From: CAWINX01 sp963702055 | GTDB lineage: Bacteria > Actinomycetota > Thermoleophilia > Solirubrobacterales > 70-9 | DNA: 64,000 nt | Assembly: GCA_963702055.1 (NCBI GenBank) | Contig: OY969702.1 | Coordinates: 744,001-808,000 of the forward strand | Direction: 5' to 3' | Part shown: piece by piece, positions 50,107-58,802 of the stretch | Layout: each line of letters begins with the position of its first letter | Numbering within the stretch: position 1 is the stretch's first letter | Made by a program: the position numbers and the translations under genes | Notes under the pieces: model-generated | Seen by the model: only the letters and a program-made list of their open reading frames with translations | Database searches by the model: none | Told to the model about the DNA's origin: nothing

Positions 50107-50930
50107 CCACCCCTCCTCTGGGGATCGGGGAAGTAGTGCGTCGAGTAGGGCGGCAGGTGCTTCGAGATCGGCGCGTACAGGTGGCGCTGGCCGCGAATCC
50201 AGGCCCGGAAGTCCGCGTCGCCGACGACCTGGCCGGTGTCGAACATGTAGCCGTGCCAAAGGCCGCAGAGCTCGTTGCAGCGAATGTCGAAGTCCTGCAG
50301 CTTCGACGGCTTCACGTAGGCGACGTTGTCGACGCCGGGGTTGGCGTCCGCCTTGATCCCGAGTTTCGGCGCCCAGAAGGAGTGGATCACGTCGAGGGAG
50401 GTGACGTGGAACTCGACCTGGCGGTCAACCGGGAGCTCCAGGTGAGCGGTCTCGACCCCACCGAAGGTCGGATAGCGATAGGTGAACTGCCACTGCTGGG
50501 CGATCACCTGGATCGGCAGCGACTTGCCGGAGGGCTTCCAGGCGGGGCTCGGCCCCTGGCCACCGCCCGCCCCGGCGTCGGCCAGCTGAGCCGTGCCGAA
50601 GGCGGCGAGGAAGAGCACGATCACCGTCGTCACCGCCAGCCACCAGGTTCCGACGCGGCTGTCGTGGTCGATCGCGACGCCCTCCTGAGGCTGGGGGCCG
50701 CGATGGCGGAAGACGACCAGCGTGTAGGCGAAGAAGACGATCATCATCGCCGCGATCGGGGTGACGATCCCGAGCAGGACCGTGTTGTCGAAGACCTGGC
50801 CCTTGGAGGCATTGGTGCCGTCGAAGGGCGGCAGCGTTGGAGCGATCACGGCGACGACGATCGGAGTCGCGATCACGCTGAGGATGAGCCCGCCGATCAC
50901 GATCCGGCGCATGTGGTTCGGCTCTCTCAT
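50103..50930 (-). CDS. ctaC: Cytochrome c oxidase subunit II with CuA site
   Basis: 275 residues. Two membrane helices (about 9-31 and 50-72, with a third hydrophobic stretch at about 95-115) and a cupredoxin domain. CuA ligands are visible: HSFWAPKLG and CNELCGLWHGYM (two Cys, Glu, His, Met). No haem c motif CxxCH follows, so it is not the caa3 fused type. Lies 10 bp after the cupredoxin-like gene. Confidence 0.95.
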   Translation of the reverse strand: MREPNHMRRIVIGGLILSVIATPIVVAVIAPTLPPFDGTNASKGQVFDNTVLLGIVTPIAAMMIVFFAYTLVVFRHRGPQPQEGVAIDHDSRVGTWWLAVTTVIVLFLAAFGTAQLADAGAGGGQGPSPAWKPSGKSLPIQVIAQQWQFTYRYPTFGGVETAHLELPVDRQVEFHVTSLDVIHSFWAPKLGIKADANPGVDNVAYVKPSKLQDFDIRCNELCGLWHGYMFDTGQVVGDADFRAWIRGQRHLYAPISKHLPPYSTHYFPDPQRRGG

Positions 50931-50940
50931 TGCGGACCGC

Positions 50941-51603
50941 TCATGTCACGTGTAGGAATCCGTCCATGTAGCCGATCGTCTGCATCGGCCCGCCGAACCC
51001 GGCCAGGAAGCCCGCGGCGCAGGGGACGAAACACTGCCACCGGTAGCGCCCAGGCTTGCCGGTCCGAAATGCGAAGGTGATCGTCTGGTGGTCCTGGCTG
51101 AGACTGCAGGGCCCTTCGTCACAGGGGTTCTTGGCGCTGTCGGGAACGCCGCGCAGGGGGACGATCAAGCCCAGCTGCGGGACCGCGAAGGTGTGCGACG
51201 CCTCGTCCGGGTTGATCGTGTCCAGCGTCTTCCCGTTTACCTTCATCACGTTGCCGACGGTGCCGTGCACCTGGGCCAGGAACGGGTTGCGCAGGCCGCT
51301 GTCGCCGTCGAACTGGTAGATGGTGACGTGGACCAACGAGTGGGCGGGCAGGTCGAAGTTGGTGCTGTGCACCCACTGGCCCTGGTCATTGCGGATCAAA
51401 TAGGAGACCCAGTCGGGGTTGGCGCCCTGGGGCCCCACCGCCGCCTCAGTCTTCAGGGTCAGATTCACCTGGTGGGGACCGGCCTGGCGAGCAGAAACCG
51501 GCGTCGGAGAGCTGGTCAAGCCGGCGACGTAGAAACCAATCAGCGCCGCCACGACCAGCACGCCGATGACGATTGCGGCGAGCCTTGCCGTCAGCGAACC
51601 CAT
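50941..51603 (-). CDS. Membrane-anchored cupredoxin-like protein of the oxidase operon
   Basis: 220 residues: one N-terminal helix (AAIVIGVLVVAALIGFYVAG) and a beta-rich outer domain. The C-terminal end, RYRWQCFVPCAAGFLAGFGG followed by PMQTIGYMDGFLHV, contains Cys-x3-Cys and a downstream Met, close to a CuA or blue-copper loop, and SHTFAVP provides a His. It could bind copper and serve as electron donor, copper store or second subunit-II-like protein. First gene of the operon, so its synthesis is tied to the oxidase. Confidence 0.7.
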   Translation of the reverse strand: MGSLTARLAAIVIGVLVVAALIGFYVAGLTSSPTPVSARQAGPHQVNLTLKTEAAVGPQGANPDWVSYLIRNDQGQWVHSTNFDLPAHSLVHVTIYQFDGDSGLRNPFLAQVHGTVGNVMKVNGKTLDTINPDEASHTFAVPQLGLIVPLRGVPDSAKNPCDEGPCSLSQDHQTITFAFRTGKPGRYRWQCFVPCAAGFLAGFGGPMQTIGYMDGFLHVT

Positions 51604-51739
51604 CGATGGCTAGCCTAGATCAGCATCTCCTCAGGTGCAAACCATCGTTCAGGCACAGCCACGCACGGGCACGGGACTACGATGATCGGCATGATCCGAC
51701 ACCTCCCACTGGGCTAGGGAGAGTTGATGGGCTTCAACC

Positions 51740-52207
51740 GTGGATAAGAAGACGACCCGCAGAGGGAATTACGAGTCGGGCTCCGACTACGTGCTCGAGT
51801 ACGGCGAGCTGCGCTTCTCGTTCAACGAGGAGGACTTCGGCCAGCGCGTAGAGCAGGCAGCGGTGAAGCTCGGCTTCGTCAACCAGGGCCTCAGCCAAGA
51901 GGAGCTGGACGACCTGCTCGACCTCGCGGTCAGCGGCGAGATCGCCGAACCGGCCTCTCCCCTCGGCGAGCACATCAACGGCAACTGGGAGGACCTGGTC
52001 GGCCCCGCCAATCGCAGCCTCGTCCACTGGCTGCGTCGACTCGTCTTCCGCGGCGCCTGGCTGGACCAGCGGGTAAAGGAGGGCGAGCTTGACGTCGTCT
52101 TCGACGAGCGCACCCAGACCTTCGGCTACGTCCAGCCCGACCGCAGCTCCGAGCTGATCGAGCTCTCCAAGGAGCCGAGTTGGCGCCGCATCGCCTACCG
52201 CCGTTAA
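51740..52207 (+). CDS. Hypothetical protein, 155 residues
   Basis: Soluble, acidic, no signal or membrane helix. Features are RRGNYESGSDYVLEYGELRF, a helix LSQEELDDLLDLAVSGEIAE, and HWLRRLVFRGAWLDQRV. I recognise no family. The start is GTG at 51740. A six-codon frame (ATG at 51727 to TAA at 51747) with a well placed GGGAGAG overlaps the start, so initiation may depend on translation of that short leader. Divergent from the oxidase operon. Confidence 0.7.
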   Translation: MDKKTTRRGNYESGSDYVLEYGELRFSFNEEDFGQRVEQAAVKLGFVNQGLSQEELDDLLDLAVSGEIAEPASPLGEHINGNWEDLVGPANRSLVHWLRRLVFRGAWLDQRVKEGELDVVFDERTQTFGYVQPDRSSELIELSKEPSWRRIAYRR

Positions 52208-52232
52208 GCGGCCAGGCCCCTAAGAGCCAGCC

Positions 52233-52904
52233 CTAGGACTGCTCGCGCTCGTAGTAGACGCGCGCCCGCACCGCCAGGCCGGCGCCGTCCAGCTCGACCG
52301 CCTCGATCGCCCGGTGGCCGTCCTCGCGCTTGTAGAGGATCGCGAAGCCGCCGGGGCCGACCAGCACCGACTCCTCGGTCATCGCCAGGTTGGGCGCCAG
52401 TTCGAGGCCGTGGCGGAAGTGGGTGCGCAGCGCCTCGCGGCCGCTGAAGCGCTCCTCGGGAGCGTCGCTGACCAGCGCCGGGATGACGAACTCGATGTCC
52501 TCGGCGTAGCAGGCGACGATCGCCTCGAGGTCGTGCGAGTTCCAGGCCTCCAGCCAGCGGTTGGCGTGCTCGCGAATACCGCCCCCCTTGCCCTTGCGGC
52601 CGAAGCGGCGGCGGCGCCTGCGGCGCGGACGCTTCGCGGGTGGTTCATCCTCGCTCGGGGCGGGCGCCTGCTCACGCGGCCCGCTCGATTCACTCCGAGG
52701 CCGGGTCGATTCCCCGCGCGGCGGCCGAGACCGTTCCCTGCGCGGCGGCCTTGGCGCGGCCGGCGCCGCCGAACCGCCGCCATTCCCCGCCAGCGCGTCG
52801 ATCAGCTCAGCGCGGGGCAGCATCCGGTAGCGCGGCACTCCCGCGTCGGCGGCAAGCGCGTGCAACTCGGCGAGGTGCTTGGACTCGAGTTCGGCCTTGG
52901 TCAT
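52233..52904 (-). CDS. Rho_N/SAP-like domain fused to a SnoaL-like (NTF2-fold) domain
   Basis: 223 residues in three parts: an N-terminal Rho_N-like helical motif (TKAELESKHLAELHALAADA, about 2-21, to residue 40), a long Pro/Arg/Ser-rich basic linker (about 45-105, ending RRRRRRRFGRKGKGGG), and a SnoaL-like domain (HANRWLEAWNSHDLEAIVAC onward). The linker and Rho_N part suggest nucleic-acid binding; the NTF2-type pocket suggests a small-molecule or dimerisation role. The combination is unusual to me. It starts 12 bp after glpD on the same strand. Confidence 0.65.
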   Translation of the reverse strand: MTKAELESKHLAELHALAADAGVPRYRMLPRAELIDALAGNGGGSAAPAAPRPPRRERSRPPRGESTRPRSESSGPREQAPAPSEDEPPAKRPRRRRRRRFGRKGKGGGIREHANRWLEAWNSHDLEAIVACYAEDIEFVIPALVSDAPEERFSGREALRTHFRHGLELAPNLAMTEESVLVGPGGFAILYKREDGHRAIEAVELDGAGLAVRARVYYEREQS

Positions 52905-52916
52905 CAGCGCGCCAGG

Positions 52917-54602
52917 CTACTCAATCTTCCCGCCGGCGGCGGGGTCGATGCCCTCGCGCGCGGCGTCCGCCGGCCAGGCCTCGGCTTCCTGCTTGACGCG
53001 GCGGCGCGACCAGCCGAGCTCGGCGCCAAGGGCCTCGGCGACCGGCCGCGCCGACTCGGCGGTGCGCAACTGAGGAGCGGCGAGGAGGCCAAGCCGGGTG
53101 CGACGCAAAAGCACGTCGGCAACCGACCTCGCCTGCTCGAGCCGGGCCGCGATCACCGCCTCGGCGAGCAGGTCGGGGCGCCCCTCGACGATCGGCGCCG
53201 CCAGCTTCGGGTCCTTCCAGGCCAGCTCCAACACGGCGCGCGCCGCGTGCCCGTAGCGGAAGGCGAGCTGGGAAACCGCGCCGTCGGGCACCCCGCCGGG
53301 AGCCTGGAGGTCGTCGGGGCGAGCCTCCATGCCGAGCGGGATCTCGGCCGTGTGGCAGGGCGCCTCGCGGCCCTCGCGCTCGACCAGCCGGTCGACTGTC
53401 TGCTTGGCCATCCGCCGCCAGGTCGTCAGCTTGCCGCCGGTGATCGTCAGCATCCCCGAGGAGGTTTCGTACAGCTCCGCCTTGCGGGAGATGTCGACCG
53501 ACTTGCGCGGGTCGCCGGTGGCGATCAGCGGGCGGACCCCGGCGTAGGCGCCGACCAGGTCGCTGTCGGTGAGCGAGATGCCGAAGAACGAGTTGACAGC
53601 ATTCAGCAGGTAGGCGACGTCGTCCTCGCCAGGCTGGGGATGGTCGACGTCGCCGTCGAAGTCGTTGTCGGTGGTGCCGATCAGGGTGCGCCCGTACCAG
53701 GGCAGGGCGAAGATCGCCCGCCCCTCGCCGGCCGGGACGATGCAGGCCGCGCGCCCGGTCGAGAGGTCGTCCCGGTCGACCAGCAGGTGGGTCCCGCGGC
53801 TGGGCGAGATCCGCGGCACGTCCTCCTCCCCGACCACCTCCTCGGGGCGGATCCGGTCGGCGAAGACGCCGGTCGCGTTGACGACGTTGTCGGCCTCGAC
53901 CTCGAAGCGCTCGCCCGACTCGGCCTCGACGAAGGCGACGCCGGAGGCGCGCCCGCCGGAGGAGAGCACCTCGGTCACCTCGGCGCCGTTCAGCATCGTC
54001 GCGCCGAAGCGCTCGGCCTCGCCGAGGACGGTGAGGACGAGGCGGACGTCGTCGGTCTGGCAGTCGTAGAAGAGGTAGGCGCTCTGGGGGTCGCGCGGGG
54101 CCAGGTCGGGGACCATGTCCAGCAGCTCGTCGCGGTCGATCGTGCGGTGGCGGTCAGGCGACCAGTAGTAATCCTCGTCCTCCTCTTTGGAGGAGCGCAT
54201 CTCACGACGGCTGCGCCCGACCCGCGTGGTCGCCATCACGTCGTACATGTTGAGCGCGACGCCGATCCGCCGGTCGCGGCGGAACTCGGCCAGGGCCGGG
54301 ACCAGGTAGGGCGTCGGGTAGACCAGGTGCGGCGCCAGCTGGACCATCAGCTGGCGCTCCAGCAGCGCCTCGCGAACCAGGCCGAGGTCGAGGTTCTGCA
54401 GGTAGCGCAGCCCGCCGTGGACCATCTTCGAGGAGCGGCTGGAGGTGCCCGACGCGTAGTCGCCGCGCTCCAGCAACGCCACCGAGTAGCCACGCGCGGC
54501 GGCGTCGAGCGCCACCCCGGCGCCGGTGATCCCGCCACCGATCACGACCACCTCGAAGCGCTGCCCGGCGATCGCCTCCAGTGCCGCCGCACGGGTGATC
54601 AT
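52917..54602 (-). CDS. glpD: Aerobic glycerol-3-phosphate dehydrogenase
   Basis: FAD-dependent membrane-associated enzyme that oxidises glycerol-3-phosphate to dihydroxyacetone phosphate and passes electrons to quinone. 561 residues. FAD loop VVVIGGGITGAGVALDAAAR (about 17-36), then TSSRSSKMVHGGLRYL, SPSRGTHLLVDR, WYGRTLIGTTDND and GGKLTTWRRMA. The start ATG at 54602 shares one base with the nitroreductase stop. No glpF or glpK is near. Confidence 0.95.
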   Translation of the reverse strand: MITRAAALEAIAGQRFEVVVIGGGITGAGVALDAAARGYSVALLERGDYASGTSSRSSKMVHGGLRYLQNLDLGLVREALLERQLMVQLAPHLVYPTPYLVPALAEFRRDRRIGVALNMYDVMATTRVGRSRREMRSSKEEDEDYYWSPDRHRTIDRDELLDMVPDLAPRDPQSAYLFYDCQTDDVRLVLTVLGEAERFGATMLNGAEVTEVLSSGGRASGVAFVEAESGERFEVEADNVVNATGVFADRIRPEEVVGEEDVPRISPSRGTHLLVDRDDLSTGRAACIVPAGEGRAIFALPWYGRTLIGTTDNDFDGDVDHPQPGEDDVAYLLNAVNSFFGISLTDSDLVGAYAGVRPLIATGDPRKSVDISRKAELYETSSGMLTITGGKLTTWRRMAKQTVDRLVEREGREAPCHTAEIPLGMEARPDDLQAPGGVPDGAVSQLAFRYGHAARAVLELAWKDPKLAAPIVEGRPDLLAEAVIAARLEQARSVADVLLRRTRLGLLAAPQLRTAESARPVAEALGAELGWSRRRVKQEAEAWPADAAREGIDPAAGGKIE

Positions 54603-55111
54603 CAGTCGAGGAAGACGGTCGAGTGGGCGACGGGCGGGCGCTGCGGCGCCGGTTGCTCCTGGCGCGGGTGGCCGAGGTGGAGGAGGCCGACGAAGCGCTC
54701 GCCGGCGGGCAGGCCGACCGCGGCGCGTCCCGCCTCCTCGCGCAGGAAGGCCGGCGTGCGCCAGTAGCCGGCGAGGCCGCGGGCGTGCGCGGCGAGCAGG
54801 ACGATGTAGGAGGCGACCGCGGTGGCGTGCAGGTCCTCCTCGTCCTGGACCTGGTCGCCCTCGAGCGCGCAGGAGACGACGACCAAGGTCGGGCAGCGGT
54901 CGAGCTTCGCCGCGCCCTCCGGCCCCGCCGCGCCCTTCAGCCTGGCGAGGGCGGCGGGGCCGACGACGCGGAAGCGCCAGGGGACGGTGAGGTGGTGGTT
55001 CGGGGCCCAGCGCGCCAGCTCGAGCAGCCGCTCCAACTCCTCGCGCGACAGCGGCTCGGGCGAGAACACCTTGTGGGTGCGGCGGGTGCGAATCGCCGTC
55101 TCGACGTCCAT
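54602..55111 (-). CDS. Nitroreductase-family FMN oxidoreductase
   Basis: 169 residues. RRTHKVFSPEPLSREELERL at the N-terminus holds the FMN phosphate-binding Arg, WAPNHHLTVPWRFRVV is the second FMN motif, and GLAGYWRTPAF and LLHLGHPRQE are typical of the C-terminal half. Substrate unknown. ATG at 55111; the upstream ATG at 55165 would extend into the end of the S-component gene. Lies 26 bp after that gene and could be read from the cobalamin operon. Confidence 0.88.
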   Translation of the reverse strand: MDVETAIRTRRTHKVFSPEPLSREELERLLELARWAPNHHLTVPWRFRVVGPAALARLKGAAGPEGAAKLDRCPTLVVVSCALEGDQVQDEEDLHATAVASYIVLLAAHARGLAGYWRTPAFLREEAGRAAVGLPAGERFVGLLHLGHPRQEQPAPQRPPVAHSTVFLD

Positions 55112-55137
55112 GCCTGGAACATAGTCCCCGGCGGCGG

Positions 55138-57066
55138 CTACCAGCCGTGGCGTTTGGCCAGCCACCAGGTCGAGCCGGCAACCAGGGCGGCTATGCCCAG
55201 GCCGATTCCGATGGGCAGCCAGGGGGAGGAATCACCACTGCTCGCAGGGTCGCCATTCACCTGGTTCGAGGCAAGCGTCGCTGTTTGGGCGGTGTCGGAC
55301 CCCCTCCTCTCTCGCCTCCCCGCTGGAGTGGCGACGGCTGACGCCCCGGAGGTGGCTGGGCGTTGAGGCGCAAAACGTTCGGAGGGGGCGCCGACACCGC
55401 CGGGAGGGACGGGTTGCGAGGCGGATGAGGCGCCGGCCGCTGGGGCGGAGTTCGTAGCCGAGGTTTGGGTGCCGGCCGTCTTTTGCTTGTGAGCTTGCGG
55501 GGCTCGTGGCGGGGGTGCGATCGGGAAGGACTTCTTGGCCGCCGCGACTAGAACCTCGCCGGTTACCCAGATCGGGGTCTGGTCACTGGCGGCGGAGTAG
55601 CGGTAGTGGCCGTCGCTCGCCTGGCGCGCATTCATGTAGTCGAGCGGGCTTTTGCCGTCACGCTTGATCGCGGCCGGGTCGGCGCCGGCGGCGACGATGC
55701 CCTGGACCGCCCAGCCGGTCGACTGGGAGTTGGCCGGGCCGGAGCCGCCGAGCCCGAAGCCGCCGCTCGGGCGCTGCGCCTTGCGCAGGTAGGAGAGCCC
55801 GCGCCTGGCCGCCTTCGAGCCGTCCGAGAGCGCCTGCATGACCGACCCGGTCCCGTCGGCGGTGCTGGGCGAGCCGGGGACGTCCCCCCACCCCCCGTCG
55901 TCGTTCTGCGCCTTGCGCAACCAGGAAAGGGCGTCGTCGAGTCCCGCGGTCGCGCCCGCCCGGCGCAGGGCGATGACGCTGAAGGCGGTGTCGTTCGGCC
56001 AGCCCTCGAAGGAGCCGTTGCGCCGCTGCCGCTTCGCCAGCTCGGCGACCAGGTTCCTCCCCGCGAAGGAGCGGGGATCGGCGCCCGCCCCCTCCAGGGC
56101 GATGATCGTGCGGGCGAGGTCGCCGGTGCTCGAGATCTCCTTCTCGTCGTGGCGCAGGAAGGCGACCGGGGTGTGGCCACGGCGGGAGACGTCGAACGGA
56201 TTGCGCCCGGCGGCCTCGAGACCCAGCATCGCCCACCCGGTCATCGCCGCGCTGGAGCCGTCGCCGGGAGAGGCGCCGAAGCCGCCGTCGCGATTCTGGA
56301 CGGACTCCAGCCAGTGGACCGCGTGCCCGACGCCGGACGCGCCGGCGTGGGCGGGAGCGGGGACCGAGATCGCCGCCGCGATCAGCAACGCGGCGGCCGC
56401 CCCTCCCCCACGCAGGCCCGGGCGCAGGCTCCCCGGCCCGGGGGGCGAAGCCGGGCGCGGCTCGACCCTCCCCCACTCGAACCGACGGCGGAAGCGGCCG
56501 AGCATCCGCACCATCGCCGGGCCCGCGATCAGTGCCAGGGTGATGTTGCCGGCGGCGTGGGCGAGGTCGAAGGGAACGGCGCGACCCTCCAGCACAAGGA
56601 AGTGGCGCAGCGAGAGGTCGCCGCCGTAGGTCGCCATCAGCGAGAAGTTGAGTAGCGCGCCGTAGGCGATGCCGGCGAAGCCGCAGACCGCCGCGAGGGT
56701 GAGGCGCCCGGCGTTGCGGCCACCGAGCGCCAGCGCCGCGCCGAGGATCCCGCACATCCCCCAGCCCGCCATCTGCCACGGCGTCCACGGCCCCTGGCCG
56801 AACCAGAAGTTGGAGACCAGACCGGCGAGCGCGCCAACCGCGAAGCCGGGCGCGGCGCCGAGCGCGTAGCCGGCGAAGATGACGATGTCGGTCGTCGGCT
56901 TGACGTTGGGAATCGCGGCGAAGGCGATCCGCCCGGCGATCGCCAGGGCGGCGAGGGCGGCGACCAGGGCGACTACCTGCGACGGGGGGCGCGAGCGCTC
57001 GTACCAGGCGAAGCCGCCGAGCAGGACGGCGCCGACGACGAGGAAGCTGGCCAGCTGCCAGCTCAT
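55138..57066 (-). CDS. ECF transporter S component fused to extracellular alpha/alpha-barrel (transcobalamin alpha-domain-like)
   Basis: 642 residues. Residues 1-190 are an ECF S component with about six helices and the family segment FGQGPWTPWQMAGWGMCGIL (89-108). Residues 222-242 form a hydrophobic, signal-like segment ending APAHAGA. Residues 245-515 hold at least five QxxDGGxG-type repeats (QNRDGGFG 257, QRRNGSFEGW 347, QNDDGGWG 387, QRPSGGFG 431, QASDGHYRY 482) of the prenyltransferase/terpenoid-cyclase alpha/alpha barrel. A Pro/Ala/Ser linker leads to a C-terminal helix (about 613-635) and a basic end. The barrel should lie outside the membrane, above the S component. The same fold forms the alpha domain of transcobalamin. 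ATG at 57066 overlaps ecfA. Cobalamin as substrate rests on the riboswitch. Confidence 0.82.
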   Translation of the reverse strand: MSWQLASFLVVGAVLLGGFAWYERSRPPSQVVALVAALAALAIAGRIAFAAIPNVKPTTDIVIFAGYALGAAPGFAVGALAGLVSNFWFGQGPWTPWQMAGWGMCGILGAALALGGRNAGRLTLAAVCGFAGIAYGALLNFSLMATYGGDLSLRHFLVLEGRAVPFDLAHAAGNITLALIAGPAMVRMLGRFRRRFEWGRVEPRPASPPGPGSLRPGLRGGGAAAALLIAAAISVPAPAHAGASGVGHAVHWLESVQNRDGGFGASPGDGSSAAMTGWAMLGLEAAGRNPFDVSRRGHTPVAFLRHDEKEISSTGDLARTIIALEGAGADPRSFAGRNLVAELAKRQRRNGSFEGWPNDTAFSVIALRRAGATAGLDDALSWLRKAQNDDGGWGDVPGSPSTADGTGSVMQALSDGSKAARRGLSYLRKAQRPSGGFGLGGSGPANSQSTGWAVQGIVAAGADPAAIKRDGKSPLDYMNARQASDGHYRYSAASDQTPIWVTGEVLVAAAKKSFPIAPPPRAPQAHKQKTAGTQTSATNSAPAAGASSASQPVPPGGVGAPSERFAPQRPATSGASAVATPAGRRERRGSDTAQTATLASNQVNGDPASSGDSSPWLPIGIGLGIAALVAGSTWWLAKRHGW

Positions 57067-58802
57067 TCGACTTCCTCGTCGCCCTCGCTCGCGAGGGCGA
57101 GTGCTCCCTGCTCGGGAGTGATCACCCCGGGCAGATCGAGCACCCTGGCGACCTCGGTGGCGAAGTACCAACCGCCGGAGAGGACCTCGTCGGCGGGACC
57201 GTCGGCGATCGTCACGCCGTCGCCGAGCAAGACCACGCGCTCGGCGAAGGCGGCGGCGAACTCGACGTCGTGGGTGGCGACCAGCACCCCCGCCCCGCGC
57301 CCGGCCAGATCCTCGACCAGCGTGACGAGGTCGTCCTTGCGCGCCCGGTCCATGCCACGGGTCGGCTCGTCGAGGGCGACCAGCCCGGGCAGCTCGTCGC
57401 CCTCCAGGCGGCCGGCCAGGGTGATCGCCAGCGCCAGCCTCTGTCGCTCGCCGCCGGAGAGGTCGCGCGGGTCGGCGTCTACCGCGTGCTCGAGGCCGAC
57501 GGTTCGCAGGGCCGCGGCGCCCTCTTCGCCGGGGAGCTCGTCGCCGACCCGCTCGCGCACCAGGTAGTCGCTCGGGTTCTGGGTCAGCAGCGCGATGCCG
57601 CCCGGCGTCTCGATCTTGCCCCTGGCCGGGTCGACCAGGCTTGCCGCGGCGCGTAACAGCGTGCTCTTGCCGGCGCCGTTACGGCCCATCAGGGCCACTC
57701 GCTCGCCGCGGCTTACTCGCAGGTCTATTCCGCGTAGGACGTCATGCCATTGGTCCCCACGAGGGAGTTCCACCCATAGGTCGCGGGACGTGACGGCATC
57801 GGCGGGCGGGTCCTGTCGCCGGGGGGCGCCCTCCTTGCCCTGCGCGCTGCTTCGGGCGGAGGGACGACGCGAAAAAAGGGCTCTTGCCTTGCCCTTTGCA
57901 GCCTCCGGGCGGCGGAGTCCGCCCCCCGGCGCCTCCCGCCCGAGCTGCCGCTCCGTCTCACCGCTTAGGGTGCGGCGCGCATCTCGCACCCCGACGGGTA
58001 ACGGGTCCAGACCGGCGAGGGAGAAGAGGCGCGCGGCCGGGGTTTCCAAAGCTGAATCGGACTGTTGCGCCCAAGCCAGGAAGTTGCGGGGATTGCCGTC
58101 GAAGGCTATGGCGCCGGCGTCCATGGCGATTACTCGGTCGGCGGCCGCCAGGCAGCGCTCGAGTCGATGTTCCGCGAGAAAGATCGTTACTCCCCACTCC
58201 TCGTTGAGGCGGCGCAATAGCCAGATCAGTTCGTCGCCGGCCACCGGGTCCAGTTGGGATGTGGGCTCGTCGAGCAGGACGAGCTTGGGGCGGGTGACCA
58301 GGGCCGCTGCCAAGGCGACTCGTTGCAGCTCTCCGCCGGAGAGGGTGTCGACTGTGCGGGCGAGCAGGTGCGGGATCGCCAGGGCCAGGGCGACCTCCTC
58401 GACCGCGCGGGCGCGGGACGCGGGCGGGTCGCCGCGCATCTCCAGCGGCAGCTCGATCTCGGCCGCGACCGTGGTCGAGATGACCTGGGTCTCCGGGTCC
58501 TGGGCGACGTAGCCGACCACGCTCGCCAGCTCCCCCGGGCCCGCCTCGATCGCGTCGAGGCCGGCGACCTCGACGGCGCCGGAAATCTCGCCGCCGTGGA
58601 AGTGCGGGACGAGGCCGCAGGCCGCGTGCAGGAGCGTTGACTTGCCGCAGGCAGAGCGCCCGGCGAGCACCGCGAATTCCCCCCCGTCGAGGCGCAGCGA
58701 GACGTCGCCAAGAGCCGCCGAGGTGGCCTCCGGATAGGAGTAGGTGAGAGCGTCGATCGCCAGGGCCGGCGCGGCGCGGATCTTCGGAGGCGCCTCAGGC
58801 AC
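57063..58802 (-). CDS. ecfA: ECF transporter ATPase, two fused ABC domains
   Basis: 579 residues with two complete ABC modules, corresponding to EcfA1 and EcfA2 in one chain. Domain 1 (about 13-240): Walker A AGRSACGKSTLL, signature LSGGELQR, Walker B LVLLDEPTSQLD. Domain 2 (about 340-560): Walker A MGRNGAGKSTLL, signature LSGGERQR, Walker B LVALDEPTRGMD, switch ATHDVEF. The linker (about 262-340) is Arg/Pro/Ala-rich and encoded by several small palindromes. GTG start overlaps ecfT by 8 bp; the end overlaps the S component by four bases. Powers the cobalamin-linked ECF transporter. Confidence 0.93.
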   Translation of the reverse strand: MPEAPPKIRAAPALAIDALTYSYPEATSAALGDVSLRLDGGEFAVLAGRSACGKSTLLHAACGLVPHFHGGEISGAVEVAGLDAIEAGPGELASVVGYVAQDPETQVISTTVAAEIELPLEMRGDPPASRARAVEEVALALAIPHLLARTVDTLSGGELQRVALAAALVTRPKLVLLDEPTSQLDPVAGDELIWLLRRLNEEWGVTIFLAEHRLERCLAAADRVIAMDAGAIAFDGNPRNFLAWAQQSDSALETPAARLFSLAGLDPLPVGVRDARRTLSGETERQLGREAPGGGLRRPEAAKGKARALFSRRPSARSSAQGKEGAPRRQDPPADAVTSRDLWVELPRGDQWHDVLRGIDLRVSRGERVALMGRNGAGKSTLLRAAASLVDPARGKIETPGGIALLTQNPSDYLVRERVGDELPGEEGAAALRTVGLEHAVDADPRDLSGGERQRLALAITLAGRLEGDELPGLVALDEPTRGMDRARKDDLVTLVEDLAGRGAGVLVATHDVEFAAAFAERVVLLGDGVTIADGPADEVLSGGWYFATEVARVLDLPGVITPEQGALALASEGDEEVE

